Source: Burkholderiales bacterium
GTDB taxonomy: Bacteria > Pseudomonadota > Gammaproteobacteria > Burkholderiales > Casimicrobiaceae
Direction: 5' to 3'
Assembly (NCBI GenBank): GCA_017880805.1
Contig: JADGRP010000207.1
Coordinates: forward strand, 1-35,963
DNA length: 35,963 nucleotides
The notes beneath the pieces are model-generated. The model searched no databases. It worked only from the letters and a program-made list of their open reading frames with translations, and was not told where the DNA came from. The position numbers and the translations under genes are program-made. Shown here in pieces: positions 1-8,389 of the stretch (positions within the stretch are counted from its first letter, which is position 1; each line of letters starts with the position of its first letter).

Positions 1-835
1 CCAGGTTGATGCTGACGATGGTCAGCAGCAATGCGACACCCGGAAAAAAGCTGATCCAGTACTTGCCTGAGAGAAGATATTGATAGCCGTTGGCGATCAG
101 GAGGCCGAGCGAAGGCTCGGTGATCGGTAGTCCCAGGCCCAGGAACGACAAGGTCGCTTCCAGCGCGATCGCCGCGGCGACCTGAACCGTCGCGACCACG
201 ATGAGCGGCGGCAGGCAGTTCGGCAGCAGATGGCGAAACACGATGCGCAACGGCGTGAGCGCGAGGCAGCGCGCGGCCTCGATGTACTCCTTGCGCTTCT
301 CGACCAGCGCGGTGCTACGCACGGTCCGAGCGTAGTACGCCCATTGAACCGTCACCAGCGCGGCGATGATCTTGAACATTCCCTGCCCGAGCACCGCGAG
401 GAGAATCAACGCGATGAGGATCGCCGGAAACGAAAGCTGGATGTCGGCGACGCGCATGATGACGGTCTCGATCCAGCCGCCGAAATAGGCGGCGATCAGG
501 CCCATCGCGAGGCCGATCGCGAGCGCGATCACGGTCGCGATCACGCCGACGGAGAGGCTGATGCGCAAGCCGTAAAAAATCGCCGACAGCATGTCGCGCC
601 CCTGATCGTCGGTGCCGAGCCAGAACGTGCCGCCCGTCGGCGACGGCGAGCCCGGCGGCAGGCGGCTGTCCATGACGTCGAGCTGCGCCAGGTCATACGG
701 GTTCTGCGGCGAAATCAGCGGGGCAAAGATCGCCGCGAGCATCAGGATCGTCAGCAGCGCCAGGCCGAACATCGCGACCGGATTGTCGACAAAGTCGGCG
801 GCGATGCGCTGGAACGGTGTCTGCTCGGTCGCCAT
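1..835 (-). CDS. Peptide/nickel-type ABC transporter permease, DppC-like (3' end cut by left edge)
   Basis: Inner-membrane permease of the oligopeptide/dipeptide/nickel (PepT) ABC family, the partner of the DppB-like gene next to it. The minus-strand frame starts with ATG at 835 and reads MATEQTPFQRIAADF, then a first membrane helix, then the family signature LGTDDQGRDMLSAI near residues 74-87. The cytoplasmic EAA loop, which docks the ATPase, reads EYIEAARCLALTP. The frame is still open at base 1, so the last few residues lie outside the window. Its start overlaps the stop of the upstream gene by one base (TGATG), so the two are translationally coupled. ATPase genes would be expected further left. 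The substrate cannot be read from the sequence. Confidence 0.93.
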   Translation of the reverse strand, partial: MATEQTPFQRIAADFVDNPVAMFGLALLTILMLAAIFAPLISPQNPYDLAQLDVMDSRLPPGSPSPTGGTFWLGTDDQGRDMLSAIFYGLRISLSVGVIATVIALAIGLAMGLIAAYFGGWIETVIMRVADIQLSFPAILIALILLAVLGQGMFKIIAALVTVQWAYYARTVRSTALVEKRKEYIEAARCLALTPLRIVFRHLLPNCLPPLIVVATVQVAAAIALEATLSFLGLGLPITEPSLGLLIANGYQYLLSGKYWISFFPGVALLLTIVSINL

Positions 836-1812
836 CAGCCTTTGCTCTCCGTCAGACGCACCCGCGGGTCGAGTGCAGAATAGAGAACGTCTACGAGCAG
901 GTTGATCAGGATGAACATGAACACGATCACCAGCAAATAGGCCACGATGATCGGCCGGTCGAGAAGATTGATGGAATCGATCAGCAGTTTGCCCATCCCG
1001 GGCCACGCAAATACGCTTTCGGTGACGATGGCAAAGGCGATCACCGATCCGAATTCCAGACCGATGACGGTGACGATCGGAATCAGGATATTGCGGAGCA
1101 CGTGCACGCCGATGACGCGCCTATTGCTGAGTCCCTTTGCGCGGGCGAATTTCACGTAATCCTGAAGTAGCGCCTCGCGTGTTCCCGCGCGCGTCAGCCG
1201 GATCAGCAATGCCAGCTTGAAGAGCGCGAGGTTGGTCGCCGGCAGGATCAGGTGCCGCCAGCCCTCGACCGAGGTGAAACTCACCGGAACGCCGAACAAG
1301 AGCGTGGTCGGCCCGCGGCCGTTCGACGGCAGCCATCCGAGCATCACCGAGAAGACCATGATCAACATCAAGCCGACCCAGAACGTCGGCAGCGAAAACC
1401 CCAGGATGGATCCGGCCATGATCGACCGCCCGGCCAGCGAGTTCGGCTTGAGGCCGGCCCAGAGCCCGAGCGGGATGCCGAGCACGATCGCGATGAGCAT
1501 GGCGACGATGGCCAATTCGAGCGTCGCCGGCATGCGCTCCAGAATCAGTCCGAGCGCGGAGGTGCTGTGCACGAACGAGCGGCCAAGATCGCCGTGCAGC
1601 GCGCCGAGTAGAAATTTCCCGTATTGAGTCCAGAGCGGTTGGTCGAGCCCCAGCGCGGCGATCGCGTGCTCGCGCTCCATCTGGTCGGCCTGCGGGTTGA
1701 TGAGGATGTCGATCGGATTGCCGATCGCGTACACGCCGACAAACACCAGCACCGACATTACGAACATCACCAGTACGGCTTGGAGGCTGCGGCGGATGAC
1801 GTAGACGAGCAT
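835..1812 (-). CDS. Peptide/nickel-type ABC transporter permease, DppB-like
   Basis: 325-residue integral membrane permease, normal length for DppB/OppB/GsiC. The N-terminus MLVYVIRRSLQAVLVMFVM is the characteristic first helix, followed by a periplasmic region with the family pattern of a LGLD-QPL..QY segment (about residues 54-64) and GDLGRSF. The EAA loop is YVKFARAKGLSNRRVIGVHV (about residues 218-237). It is first in its transcription unit and couples to the DppC-like gene through a TGATG overlap. No binding-protein gene lies directly upstream: 1813-2188 is non-coding and the next gene points away. The receptor is therefore encoded elsewhere; a family-5 binding protein sits at 16185-17768 in this window. 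The class is certain, the substrate is not. Confidence 0.95.
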   Translation of the reverse strand: MLVYVIRRSLQAVLVMFVMSVLVFVGVYAIGNPIDILINPQADQMEREHAIAALGLDQPLWTQYGKFLLGALHGDLGRSFVHSTSALGLILERMPATLELAIVAMLIAIVLGIPLGLWAGLKPNSLAGRSIMAGSILGFSLPTFWVGLMLIMVFSVMLGWLPSNGRGPTTLLFGVPVSFTSVEGWRHLILPATNLALFKLALLIRLTRAGTREALLQDYVKFARAKGLSNRRVIGVHVLRNILIPIVTVIGLEFGSVIAFAIVTESVFAWPGMGKLLIDSINLLDRPIIVAYLLVIVFMFILINLLVDVLYSALDPRVRLTESKG

Positions 1813-2188
1813 GGCTGCAATGCTTCAACCACCGGGACGACTCAAGATGACAGAGTACCTTAAGCGCCCGATATCGCGCGAGCGGTTAACCCGGTTTGTT
1901 CACTCCAGGAACGCGAGATCGTGAAAGGGGTCGGCGCTGCTAGGTGGCAAATTGCAATAACGGCGCGCTGGATTCGCGCTCACTTGCGCCAAACGCGTGA
2001 TCAGCGCGGAAATCGCAGTCGCTCACAGCGCGCGTGAGGCGCCTGTGTACTACCGTGCATCGGCTTCGCGCGGCGCACCTCTGGCGACCTGTCATTTCCT
2101 ACAGTTGACGTCCCGAAGCGTGCGCATAGAGTGGTCCGATGCGACCGGCGCCGCCGTGTACGCATCTTCACGACTTAAGGGGAAAGCG
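1813..2188. other. Intergenic region between divergent units
   Basis: 376 bases with no gene I can support. It must carry the start signals of the permease unit (leftward) and of the response regulator (rightward). A plausible rightward promoter is listed separately at 2105-2132. An 8-base palindrome GGTTAACC is present at 1884-1891; I see no clear consensus promoter for the leftward genes. An open frame runs in from 1997 ahead of the response regulator, but it has no recognisable protein content before the receiver domain. Confidence 0.6.
2105..2132 (+). promoter_or_regulatory. Candidate sigma70 promoter for the response regulator operon
   Basis: TTGACG at 2105-2110 (5 of 6 to the -35 consensus), a 16-base spacer, then TAGAGT at 2127-2132 (4 of 6 to the -10). 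It lies about 55 bases ahead of the chosen ATG at 2189, which has a strong ribosome-binding site, AAGGGGA, at 2177-2183. Inferred only. Confidence 0.35.
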
Positions 2189-2848
2189 ATGAAGATTCTG
2201 GTGATTGACGACCATCCACTGATTCAGGAAGCGCTCAAGCACGTATTGACTGAGCTCGATGCATCGCTGGAGCTCATTCAGGCACACGACGCATCTTCCG
2301 CGCACGCGGCGCTTTCTCGAACGTCCAACGTCGATCTGCTGGTTCTGGATCTGGCACTTCCGGGCTGCGACGGCTTCGATCTGCTGGCGGACTTGCGCCG
2401 TGACTGGCCCGATATCCCGGTGCTGGTGCTATCGGCAACGTACGACAGAGCCACCGTCGAAATGGCGCTCGACCTGGGCGCCATGGGCTTCATTCCCAAG
2501 ACCGCCAACGCGCATGTCCTGATCGATGCGTTGCGCCTGGTTCTGTCCGGCGGCGTCTTTGTGCCGATCGAATGTTCCGCCACCGGCAGCGGCCCTTTCC
2601 GGCCGCGAACCGGAACCCGGTCGCAGGAATTGGGCCTGACACCGCGACAGGCCGACGTGCTCAAGCTGCTGGTGCAGGGTAAGCCGAACAAGCTCATCTG
2701 CCGCGACTTGAGTCTCTCGGAAGGGACGATCAAGGTTCACGTCAGTGCGATTCTGCGAGCACTCAACGTTCACAACCGGACACAGGTGGTGATCGAGCTC
2801 GCGCGCCGCGGCGTGCGCCTCGATGCGACCGCCGCCCGCGTCCGCTGA
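2189..2848 (+). CDS. NarL/FixJ-family response regulator
   Basis: 219-residue two-component transcription factor. The receiver domain covers about residues 1-115, with the acidic pair D7/D8, phospho-acceptor D54 in LLVLDLALPG and conserved K104 in FIPKTAN. A LuxR-type helix-turn-helix follows at about 149-212 (LTPRQADVLKLLVQG ... SEGTIKVHVSAIL). I chose ATG 2189 because it follows AAGGGGA by a normal gap and begins exactly at the receiver fold (MKILVIDDHP). A longer frame from 1997 adds 64 residues without family resemblance. The hybrid kinase starts 42 bases downstream on the same strand, so this is very likely its partner. Targets are unknown. Confidence 0.93.
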   Translation: MKILVIDDHPLIQEALKHVLTELDASLELIQAHDASSAHAALSRTSNVDLLVLDLALPGCDGFDLLADLRRDWPDIPVLVLSATYDRATVEMALDLGAMGFIPKTANAHVLIDALRLVLSGGVFVPIECSATGSGPFRPRTGTRSQELGLTPRQADVLKLLVQGKPNKLICRDLSLSEGTIKVHVSAILRALNVHNRTQVVIELARRGVRLDATAARVR

Positions 2849-2890
2849 CGCGCCGCCGCCTTAAGCACCTGAGGCACCTGAGGCACCCGT

Positions 2891-4693
2891 ATGCCGTCTC
2901 TGACCGCGCTGGCGCCGCGGCTCTTGCAGCGCGCCCGCGCTGACCAGATCGCGACCCTGTTCACGCAGTGGCCCGTCGCGACCGGGTCGATGGTCCTCGG
3001 CGCGACCATACTCATTACCGTGATGTGGGGCACCGTCTCGCCGCGGCTGTTTGCGGCGTGGATGGGCGCCATCATCCTCAACCAGGCGTGGCGCCTGTGG
3101 CTGGTGCGTCGCTATCGGGCTGCCGCTCCCGAGCCCGCGCGTCGGGCGCCATGGGGCCGCGCCTGGGCGTTCGGTTCGCTGCTCGCCGGCGCGCTGTGGG
3201 GTCTCGCCGGCGTCGTGCTGTTCCTGCCCGGCGATCCGGGGCATCAGGCGCTGCTCATCGTTTGCCTCTTCGGCGTGATTCTTGGAGGCATTAATCTGAC
3301 GGCGGTGTACAAGCCTTCGCTTTACGGCTTCGTGCTGCTGGCGCTGGCTCCGCTCATCGCGCGGGTCGCTATGGAAGGCGATCAACTTCACGCTTTCATC
3401 GCCGCGGTCATGCTGGTGGTGCTCGCCTTCATTCTCGGGTTCGGCCATAACCTGAACAATGTTCTGACCCAGTCGCTCGCGATCCGATATGAAAACGTCG
3501 ACCTGATCGGCGAGCTGCAATCCCAGACTGCGGCGGCGGATCATGCTCGCGCCGCTGCCGAAGACGCCAATCGCGGCAAGACCCAATTTCTCGCCGCCGC
3601 GAGTCACGACCTGCGGCAGCCCCTCCACGCGCTCGGACTTTTCGTTTCGGCACTGGCGGCGAAGGTGCGCGAACCGGAGCTTCGCAGCATCGTGGGCAAT
3701 ATCAACGCCTCGGTCGACGCACTGGAGCGCCTGTTCAGCGCCATGATGGATATTTCCAAGCTCGACGCCGGCGCGGTCGAGCCGGTCCGTTGCGCATTTC
3801 CCTTGGCGCCCCTGTTCCAGCGTGTCGACGCCGCATTCGCAGCCGTCGCCGCGTCAAGCCACTTGCGCCTCTCCGTCGTTGCGACGCGCGCCTGGGTCGA
3901 CAGCGATCCGCTGTTGCTCGAACGGATCCTTTTCAACCTGATGTCGAACGCGGTGCGATATACCCAGCGTGGCGGCGCGGTACTCGGCGTACGCCGTCGC
4001 GGGACCCTCCTTGCGATCGAGGTCTGCGATTCCGGCATAGGCATTTCCGCGATGGAGCGCCAGCACATATTCGACGAGTTCTATCAGGTTGACGCCGCAG
4101 GACGTCATGGCAGGCAGGGGATGGGCCTGGGCCTGGCCATCATCCGCCGCCTTGCCGCACTTCTCCACCACGAAGTCGAGGTCGAATCCGCACCCGGCCG
4201 GGGGTCGCGATTCTCCATCCTGGTGCCACGGGCAACGCCGGATCCCGTGCAATCCGTTTCAGCTGCCGTGGTCTCGTCCAGCCCGACGTTCGGCGGAGCG
4301 CTGATTGCAGTGATCGATGACGAGGTCACCGTCGTCGAAGGCATGCGCGCATGGCTGGCACAATCGGGTGCCGTCGTCGTCGGTGCCAGCTCCGGCAGAG
4401 AAATGCTGACCGCGTTAGGCGAATACGGCCGCTATCCGGATCTGATCGTCGCCGACTATCGGCTGGGCGCAGGCGCCCTGGGCACCGACGCCGTGGCGCT
4501 GCTGCGTCACGAGCTTGGCATGCATATTCCTGCCATGCTTATCAGCGGCGACTCATCGACCGAAGCGATCTCGGCCATGCGCGCATCCTCTCTGCACGTG
4601 CTGCTAAAGCCAGTGTTGCCGCAGGAATTGCATCTGCTGGTCGAGAGGCTTCTGACGCACGGCGATGAGCCGACGGCGGTCGAACGCGCCTAA
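2891..4693 (+). CDS. Membrane hybrid histidine kinase with C-terminal receiver
   Basis: 600 residues. About five or six hydrophobic segments between residues 25 and 185 form a membrane sensor module of MASE-like appearance without a large periplasmic loop. A short linker with coiled-coil character (about 200-228) leads to the dimerisation/phospho-acceptor domain with H239 in AASHDLRQPLHALGLF, the DLRQP variant typical of NahK/ErcS'-type kinases. The ATPase domain has the N box around N353, the G1 box CDSGIG at 379-384 and the G2 box MGLGLA at 411-416. The receiver (about 470-590) has D475/D476, phospho-acceptor D522 in VADYRLG and K573. No periplasmic ligand domain is visible, so it may sense a membrane or intracellular cue. 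It forms an operon with the NarL-type regulator. Confidence 0.92.
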   Translation: MPSLTALAPRLLQRARADQIATLFTQWPVATGSMVLGATILITVMWGTVSPRLFAAWMGAIILNQAWRLWLVRRYRAAAPEPARRAPWGRAWAFGSLLAGALWGLAGVVLFLPGDPGHQALLIVCLFGVILGGINLTAVYKPSLYGFVLLALAPLIARVAMEGDQLHAFIAAVMLVVLAFILGFGHNLNNVLTQSLAIRYENVDLIGELQSQTAAADHARAAAEDANRGKTQFLAAASHDLRQPLHALGLFVSALAAKVREPELRSIVGNINASVDALERLFSAMMDISKLDAGAVEPVRCAFPLAPLFQRVDAAFAAVAASSHLRLSVVATRAWVDSDPLLLERILFNLMSNAVRYTQRGGAVLGVRRRGTLLAIEVCDSGIGISAMERQHIFDEFYQVDAAGRHGRQGMGLGLAIIRRLAALLHHEVEVESAPGRGSRFSILVPRATPDPVQSVSAAVVSSSPTFGGALIAVIDDEVTVVEGMRAWLAQSGAVVVGASSGREMLTALGEYGRYPDLIVADYRLGAGALGTDAVALLRHELGMHIPAMLISGDSSTEAISAMRASSLHVLLKPVLPQELHLLVERLLTHGDEPTAVERA

Positions 4694-4715
4694 CCGATGT
4701 TGACTGGTCGGCACG

Positions 4716-4896
4716 GCGAAAAAAAGCGCCTCAGAAAGAGGCGCTGGAGGACAGACCGAGTTCGGGATGACCGGTTAAGGTCGGGGGGTTAAACCCGGTC
4801 CGCGTTTGCAGCACGGACGCCAGTGGAGACGTTGGCCGGCATCCGGCGATGCATCTGCAAGATTCTGCCAGATTCCTCTGTCAGATTCGTTATGAC
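4716..4896 (-). ncRNA. Candidate small RNA, roughly 180 nt
   Basis: This stretch has no convincing reading frame but has the outline of an sRNA gene on the minus strand. A -10-like GATAAT lies at 4908-4903, with TTGCAG 16 bases upstream of it (a weak -35). A bulged hairpin joins 4769-4776 to 4792-4800 and exposes a C-rich loop (minus-strand CCCCCC). An 8-bp terminator stem at 4725-4745 is followed by seven T on the minus strand. The upstream minus-strand gene already has its own strong terminator at 5014-5042, so the second terminator is not needed for it. It could instead belong to read-through or act as a convergent barrier for the kinase operon. Confidence 0.3.
4725..4745 (-). terminator. 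Intrinsic terminator, minus-strand orientation
   Basis: Perfect 8-bp stem AGCGCCTC / GAGGCGCT around the loop AGAAA. On the minus strand it is followed by a run of seven T (plus-strand A at 4719-4725). There is no T run on the plus side, although it lies only 31 bases past the kinase stop codon, so it may act weakly in both directions. Confidence 0.7.
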
Positions 4897-5013
4897 AACA
4901 GCATTATCCCCAATTGGCACGGCGCTGCAACTGCCGTTCGTCGGACGGTGCGGCGCAGGACGGCTTGCGCGCCGGGACCGCTGCACGCCGCGATGCGGTC
5001 ATCCCAAAAAAGA

Positions 5014-5042
5014 AACCCAACTCCCGACAGCGGAGTTGGGTT
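5014..5042 (-). terminator. Strong intrinsic terminator of the Spy-like gene
   Basis: Perfect 11-bp stem (AACCCAACTCC at 5014-5024 with its complement at 5032-5042) around a 7-base loop. On the minus strand it runs into TTTCTTTTTT. It sits 60 bases beyond the stop codon of the minus-strand gene at 5102-5569. Confidence 0.88.
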
Positions 5043-5101
5043 GGAGACCCCGGTCCGAAAGACCGGCGATGAGGACTATCGTAGGCCGCGACTCGCGGGT
5101 A

Positions 5102-5569
5102 TCAGCTGCCGGGAAGATGATCGTGCATGTGCTGGCGAAATGCTTCCATGCGCGCCATCCTTGCCGTGATGGCATCGCGCACCGTTGCCTTTTGCTCGGC
5201 GGAAAAGGTGGCATACAGCGCGAGCCATGCAGCGCGAGCCTGCTGTCGCGTCGGGATGTTCTGCTGCTGCACCTGATCGGAAAGCGTTGCAAGCGCCGCG
5301 AGATCCGGTGCGGCCTTCGCGAGCTCGGCCTGAGTTGCCGTCTTGAGCTGCTGGAAATTGGCGCGCATGGCCTGGTGTGCGGCCTTGCTTTGCGCGACGG
5401 CGGCGTCGAACTGTTGTTGCTGCGAGGTATTGAGATTGAGCTTCGCCTGAATCCGCTGCAGCATCGCCAGCGGGTCGGACATCGCGTGTCCGGGCGCCTG
5501 GGCCCAGGCCTGCAACGCGACGCCGATAAGTCCGGCGGCGAAGATGAGTGCGTAGATTTTACGTTTCAT
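5102..5569 (-). CDS. Periplasmic Spy/CpxP-like (LTXXQ family) protein
   Basis: 155-residue exported protein. Residues 1-23 are a Sec signal peptide (MKRKIYALIFAAG... ending AWA-Q). The mature part is almost wholly helical and rich in Gln and Ala. It contains two degenerate copies of the family motif, LNTSQQQQF near residues 45-53 and FSAEQKATVRDAI near 123-135. Spy and CpxP are periplasmic chaperone or stress-sensing proteins under envelope-stress two-component control. The gene has its own terminator and is divergent from ompR-envZ across 282 bases, which suggests that pair as a possible regulator, but this is inference. The start follows CGAAAGGTTTGACC. A Met- and His-rich tail (MEAFRQHMHDH) could bind metal. 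Confidence 0.8.
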   Translation of the reverse strand: MKRKIYALIFAAGLIGVALQAWAQAPGHAMSDPLAMLQRIQAKLNLNTSQQQQFDAAVAQSKAAHQAMRANFQQLKTATQAELAKAAPDLAALATLSDQVQQQNIPTRQQARAAWLALYATFSAEQKATVRDAITARMARMEAFRQHMHDHLPGS

Positions 5570-5851
5570 TGGTCAAACCTTTCGTTCAGCTATGAGGAGA
5601 CAAAACCGCGCCGCAGGGCACGGCATCCGTTTCGAACCATAGCTGCCTCTGCGCTGCAGGCATTGCCGCATGCGGACGGTTGGTGAGACTTCGCGTCCAT
5701 CACATGCAGACTCCCTGGCGTGATTATGACCAATTCGCCGTGGCATCGCCGCGGCGTTGTGTAACCAATCATTGCCCGGGCCGGTGAGCGTTACAATTCG
5801 AGACAACGCCAGCCGAGATTCGCGATCTGGTCGCCGCTACGATGGAACCCG
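5570..5851. other. Divergent intergenic region, spy-like / ompR
   Basis: 282 bases without a credible gene. It must hold both promoters. On the plus strand TACAAT at 5792-5797 is a possible -10 for ompR, but no good -35 stands at the right distance. I see no perfect OmpR or CpxR direct repeat by eye. Confidence 0.5.
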
Positions 5852-6604
5852 ATGAAACAGGTCAGCCCGAAAATTCTGGTAATCGATGACGATCCGCGAC
5901 TGCGCGATCTGCTGGTTCGCTATCTGAGTGAACAGGGCTTTCAGGTCCAGGCGCTTGGCGACGCCAGAGATCTCGACAAGAAGCTGCAACGCGACCCGCC
6001 GCATCTGCTGGTACTGGACCTCATGCTTCCCGGAGAAGATGGGCTCGCGGTGTGCCGGCGTCTTCGGGCCTCCGGCGAATCGGTGCCGGTCATCATGCTT
6101 ACCGCCAAGGGTGAAGACATCGATCGTATCGTCGGCCTGGAAATGGGTGCAGACGATTACCTGCCAAAGCCCTTTAATCCGCGAGAACTGGTTGCCCGCA
6201 TCCATGCGGTGCTTCGCCGCAATACCGAGCGGCTCGCACCCGGCGCGCCGGCAGCCGATGGAAAGATTGCCTTTGGCCCTTATCGCCTTGACCTGAGCAC
6301 GCGCAAGCTGATGCGCGGCGACGAGGCCGTTGCGTTGACGACCGGGGAGTTTGGCTTGCTCAGAGTGCTCGCAAGCCACCCCCGTCAGCCGCTCGCCCGT
6401 GAAAAACTGATGCTGCTTGCGCGTGGCCGCGATCACGATGTGTTCGATCGCGCCATCGACGTCCAGGTCTCGCGGCTGCGCAAGCTTATCGAAGCCGATC
6501 CTTCGTCGCCACGTTACATCCAGACGGTGTGGGGCTTCGGTTATGTGTTCGTACCCGACGCGGCTCCCGACACTGCCTCGACCGGCGACAAGGTCGGCAC
6601 TTGA
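5852..6604 (+). CDS. ompR: OmpR-family response regulator
   Basis: 250 residues. The receiver domain (about 6-122) has the acidic cluster at 12-14, phospho-acceptor D56 in LVLDLMLPGEDG, T84 and K106 in YLPKPFNPRE. A winged-helix DNA-binding domain follows at about 145-235 (LTTGEFGLLRVLASHP ... FDRAIDVQVSRLRKLIE ... YIQTVWGFGYVFVPD). The C-terminal run from the ARGRDHDVFDR region to YVFVPD is very close to proteobacterial OmpR, so I use that name. The start at 5852 gives the family length. The sensor kinase begins inside the last codons of this gene, which confirms the cognate pair. In other species the regulon is porins and osmotic stress genes; here it is unknown. Confidence 0.93.
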   Translation: MKQVSPKILVIDDDPRLRDLLVRYLSEQGFQVQALGDARDLDKKLQRDPPHLLVLDLMLPGEDGLAVCRRLRASGESVPVIMLTAKGEDIDRIVGLEMGADDYLPKPFNPRELVARIHAVLRRNTERLAPGAPAADGKIAFGPYRLDLSTRKLMRGDEAVALTTGEFGLLRVLASHPRQPLAREKLMLLARGRDHDVFDRAIDVQVSRLRKLIEADPSSPRYIQTVWGFGYVFVPDAAPDTASTGDKVGT

Positions 6605-7917
6605 CTCTCTGGCCGCGGTCGCTGTTCGGCCGCCTCGCGTTGTTATTGCTGCTGGTCACGCTGATCAGCCAGGCGACCGCGATCTTTCTCTTTCGCCAGG
6701 ATCGCGCGGCCCTGCTCTCGCGCCAGTTCGGCGACACCAAAATCGTTCAGCTCAAGGCATTGCGCGCCGGGCTCGCGAATGCGGATCCCAAATCGACCGC
6801 AGCCGCACTTGCCAGGTTCGGCGACGCGTATCAGGCGCGTATTGTCCCGGATGAAGAGCGCCGCTTTATCGCCGGACCGCCGCAAAACCGGCTTCTGGTC
6901 GAGCTGCTGGAGAGACTGAAGGCCGAACTGGGGCCGGAGACGGACCTCCGCATTCAGCCGCGTCTGCAGCTGCTGTGGATCAAGCTGCAGGCCGGAGATC
7001 ACGCCTACTGGGCCGGGTTTCAACTTCCGCCCCGTCCCGGAGAAGACGCCCCGGGACGGGCCCTGGAATGGAGCTTGATCGCGCTCGCGGTGCTGCTCGC
7101 CAGCGCCTATTTTTTCGCTCGCTATCTCGCGCGTCCGCTGCGGCAGCTGAACGACGCCGTGGCCAATGTCGGCGACGGCAGGCTGCCGCCGCCGCTGCCC
7201 GAGACCGGCCCTTCCGAAATCGCGAGCCTGAACCGCGGCTTCAACCAGATGCTCGCCAATCTCCGCCAGGCGGAGGACGATCGCGCGCTGCTGCTCGCGG
7301 GCGTGTCGCACGATTTGCGAACGCCGCTGGCACGGCTGCGGCTCGGCATCGAGGTCGGCGCGCAGGATGCATCTACCCACGAAGGAATGATTTCCGACAT
7401 CGCCGAGATGGACAAGATCATCGGCCAGTTTCTCGAATTCGCGCGCGATAATCGCGAGGCGCCGCTGGAAATGCGCGAACTGAACGACATTGTCGCGACG
7501 GCGATAGAACGCTACCAGAAGGCCGGAAACGACGTTCGCTTCAGCCGCGGCGAGCTGCCACCGCTGCCGCTTCGCTCAACCGCAATGTCGCGGTTGGTCG
7601 CCAACCTGATCGACAACGCGCTGCGCTATGGCGCTCCGCCCGTCGAAGTCGTCACGCGCGCCGACACCCGGTCCGCGGTGCTCGAAGTTTCAGATCGTGG
7701 TGCGGGCATCGCGGCGGATCAGGTCGAGCGCCTGAAGCGGCCTTTCACGAGAGGCGAACCTGCGCGCACGGGCAGTGCCGGCGCGGGGCTCGGACTCGCG
7801 ATCGTCGAACGCATCGCACGGCTGCATGGGGCGACGTTCGCGCTGCTGCCGCGCGAGGGCGGCGGCACATGCGCGCGCGTGAGCTTTGCCGTCCGCAAGG
7901 CGCCTACCGATTCTTGA
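6601..7917 (+). CDS. envZ: EnvZ-type osmosensor histidine kinase
   Basis: 438 residues from a TTG start at 6601, whose bases overlap the OmpR stop (TTGA). This start puts a clean hydrophobic helix at residues 9-31 right at the N-terminus; the longer frame from 6529 would add OmpR-overlapping residues. Layout: first membrane helix, periplasmic domain (about 32-155), second helix (about 157-175), HAMP (about 175-228), phospho-acceptor H237 in [19 protein letters not shown] box N335/N339, G1 box DRGAGI at 365-370 and G2 box [17 protein letters not shown] near 394-410. Length and motifs match EnvZ. The 3' end overlaps the convergent ispF stop by 14 bases. Confidence 0.92.
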   Translation: MTLWPRSLFGRLALLLLLVTLISQATAIFLFRQDRAALLSRQFGDTKIVQLKALRAGLANADPKSTAAALARFGDAYQARIVPDEERRFIAGPPQNRLLVELLERLKAELGPETDLRIQPRLQLLWIKLQAGDHAYWAGFQLPPRPGEDAPGRALEWSLIALAVLLASAYFFARYLARPLRQLNDAVANVGDGRLPPPLPETGPSEIASLNRGFNQMLANLRQAEDDRALLLAGVSHDLRTPLARLRLGIEVGAQDASTHEGMISDIAEMDKIIGQFLEFARDNREAPLEMRELNDIVATAIERYQKAGNDVRFSRGELPPLPLRSTAMSRLVANLIDNALRYGAPPVEVVTRADTRSAVLEVSDRGAGIAADQVERLKRPFTRGEPARTGSAGAGLGLAIVERIARLHGATFALLPREGGGTCARVSFAVRKAPTDS

Positions 7918-8389
7918 TCAGCAATACCGTCGCCAGCGCCGCAATGCCTTCGCCGCGGCCGGCGAAGCCCAGTCCGTCGGTGGTCGTCGCCTTGACGTTG
8001 ACTCGTTCAATGTCCGTGCCCAGGTCGGCCGCGATGTTCTCCGTCATCTGCCGAATATAAAGAGCGAGCTTCGGTGCTTCGGCGACGACGGTGGCGTCGA
8101 CGTTGCCGAGCGTATAACCTGCCGCGATGGCGCGCTGCCATACCGTGCGCAGCAGGGCCCGGCTGTCGGCGTCCTTGTAGCGCGGGTCGGAATCCGGAAA
8201 ATGCGCGCCGATGTCGCCCTCGCCCAATGCGCCGAGCACCGCGTCGCAGATCGCATGCAGCAGCGCGTCGGCGTCCGAGTGTCCGTCCAGGCCGCGCTCG
8301 AAAGGAATCGTCACGCCGCCCAGCACCAGACTCCGTCCGACGACGAGTGCATGCACGTCGATACCGTTGCCGATGCGAACGGTCATCAT
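7904..8389 (-). CDS. ispF: 2-C-methyl-D-erythritol 2,4-cyclodiphosphate synthase
   Basis: 161 residues. It converts the CDP-methylerythritol 2-phosphate intermediate to the cyclodiphosphate in the MEP isoprenoid pathway, in the cytoplasm as a trimer. The zinc site begins with D11 and H13 in [10 protein letters not shown]. The typical [34 protein letters not shown] and the C-terminal [20 protein letters not shown] are all present. The start ATG 8389 overlaps the ispD stop (ATGATGA); a second ATG three bases on is equally possible. Last gene of the long minus-strand operon. Confidence 0.96.
   Translation of the reverse strand: MMTVRIGNGIDVHALVVGRSLVLGGVTIPFERGLDGHSDADALLHAICDAVLGALGEGDIGAHFPDSDPRYKDADSRALLRTVWQRAIAAGYTLGNVDATVVAEAPKLALYIRQMTENIAADLGTDIERVNVKATTTDGLGFAGRGEGIAALATVLLIKNR

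Noticed and set aside
2862-2888. Short direct repeat CACCTGAGG before the hybrid kinase
   Set aside because: Only two full copies and one partial, probably a slippage product; no link to a known operator.
4789-4986. 65-codon minus-strand frame between the two terminators
   Set aside because: No ribosome-binding site and no conserved-looking protein pattern; the stretch fits a non-coding RNA or plain intergenic DNA better.
5573-5806. Small minus-strand frames upstream of the Spy-like gene
   Set aside because: Overlapping frames with no start signal, lying in the expected divergent promoter region.
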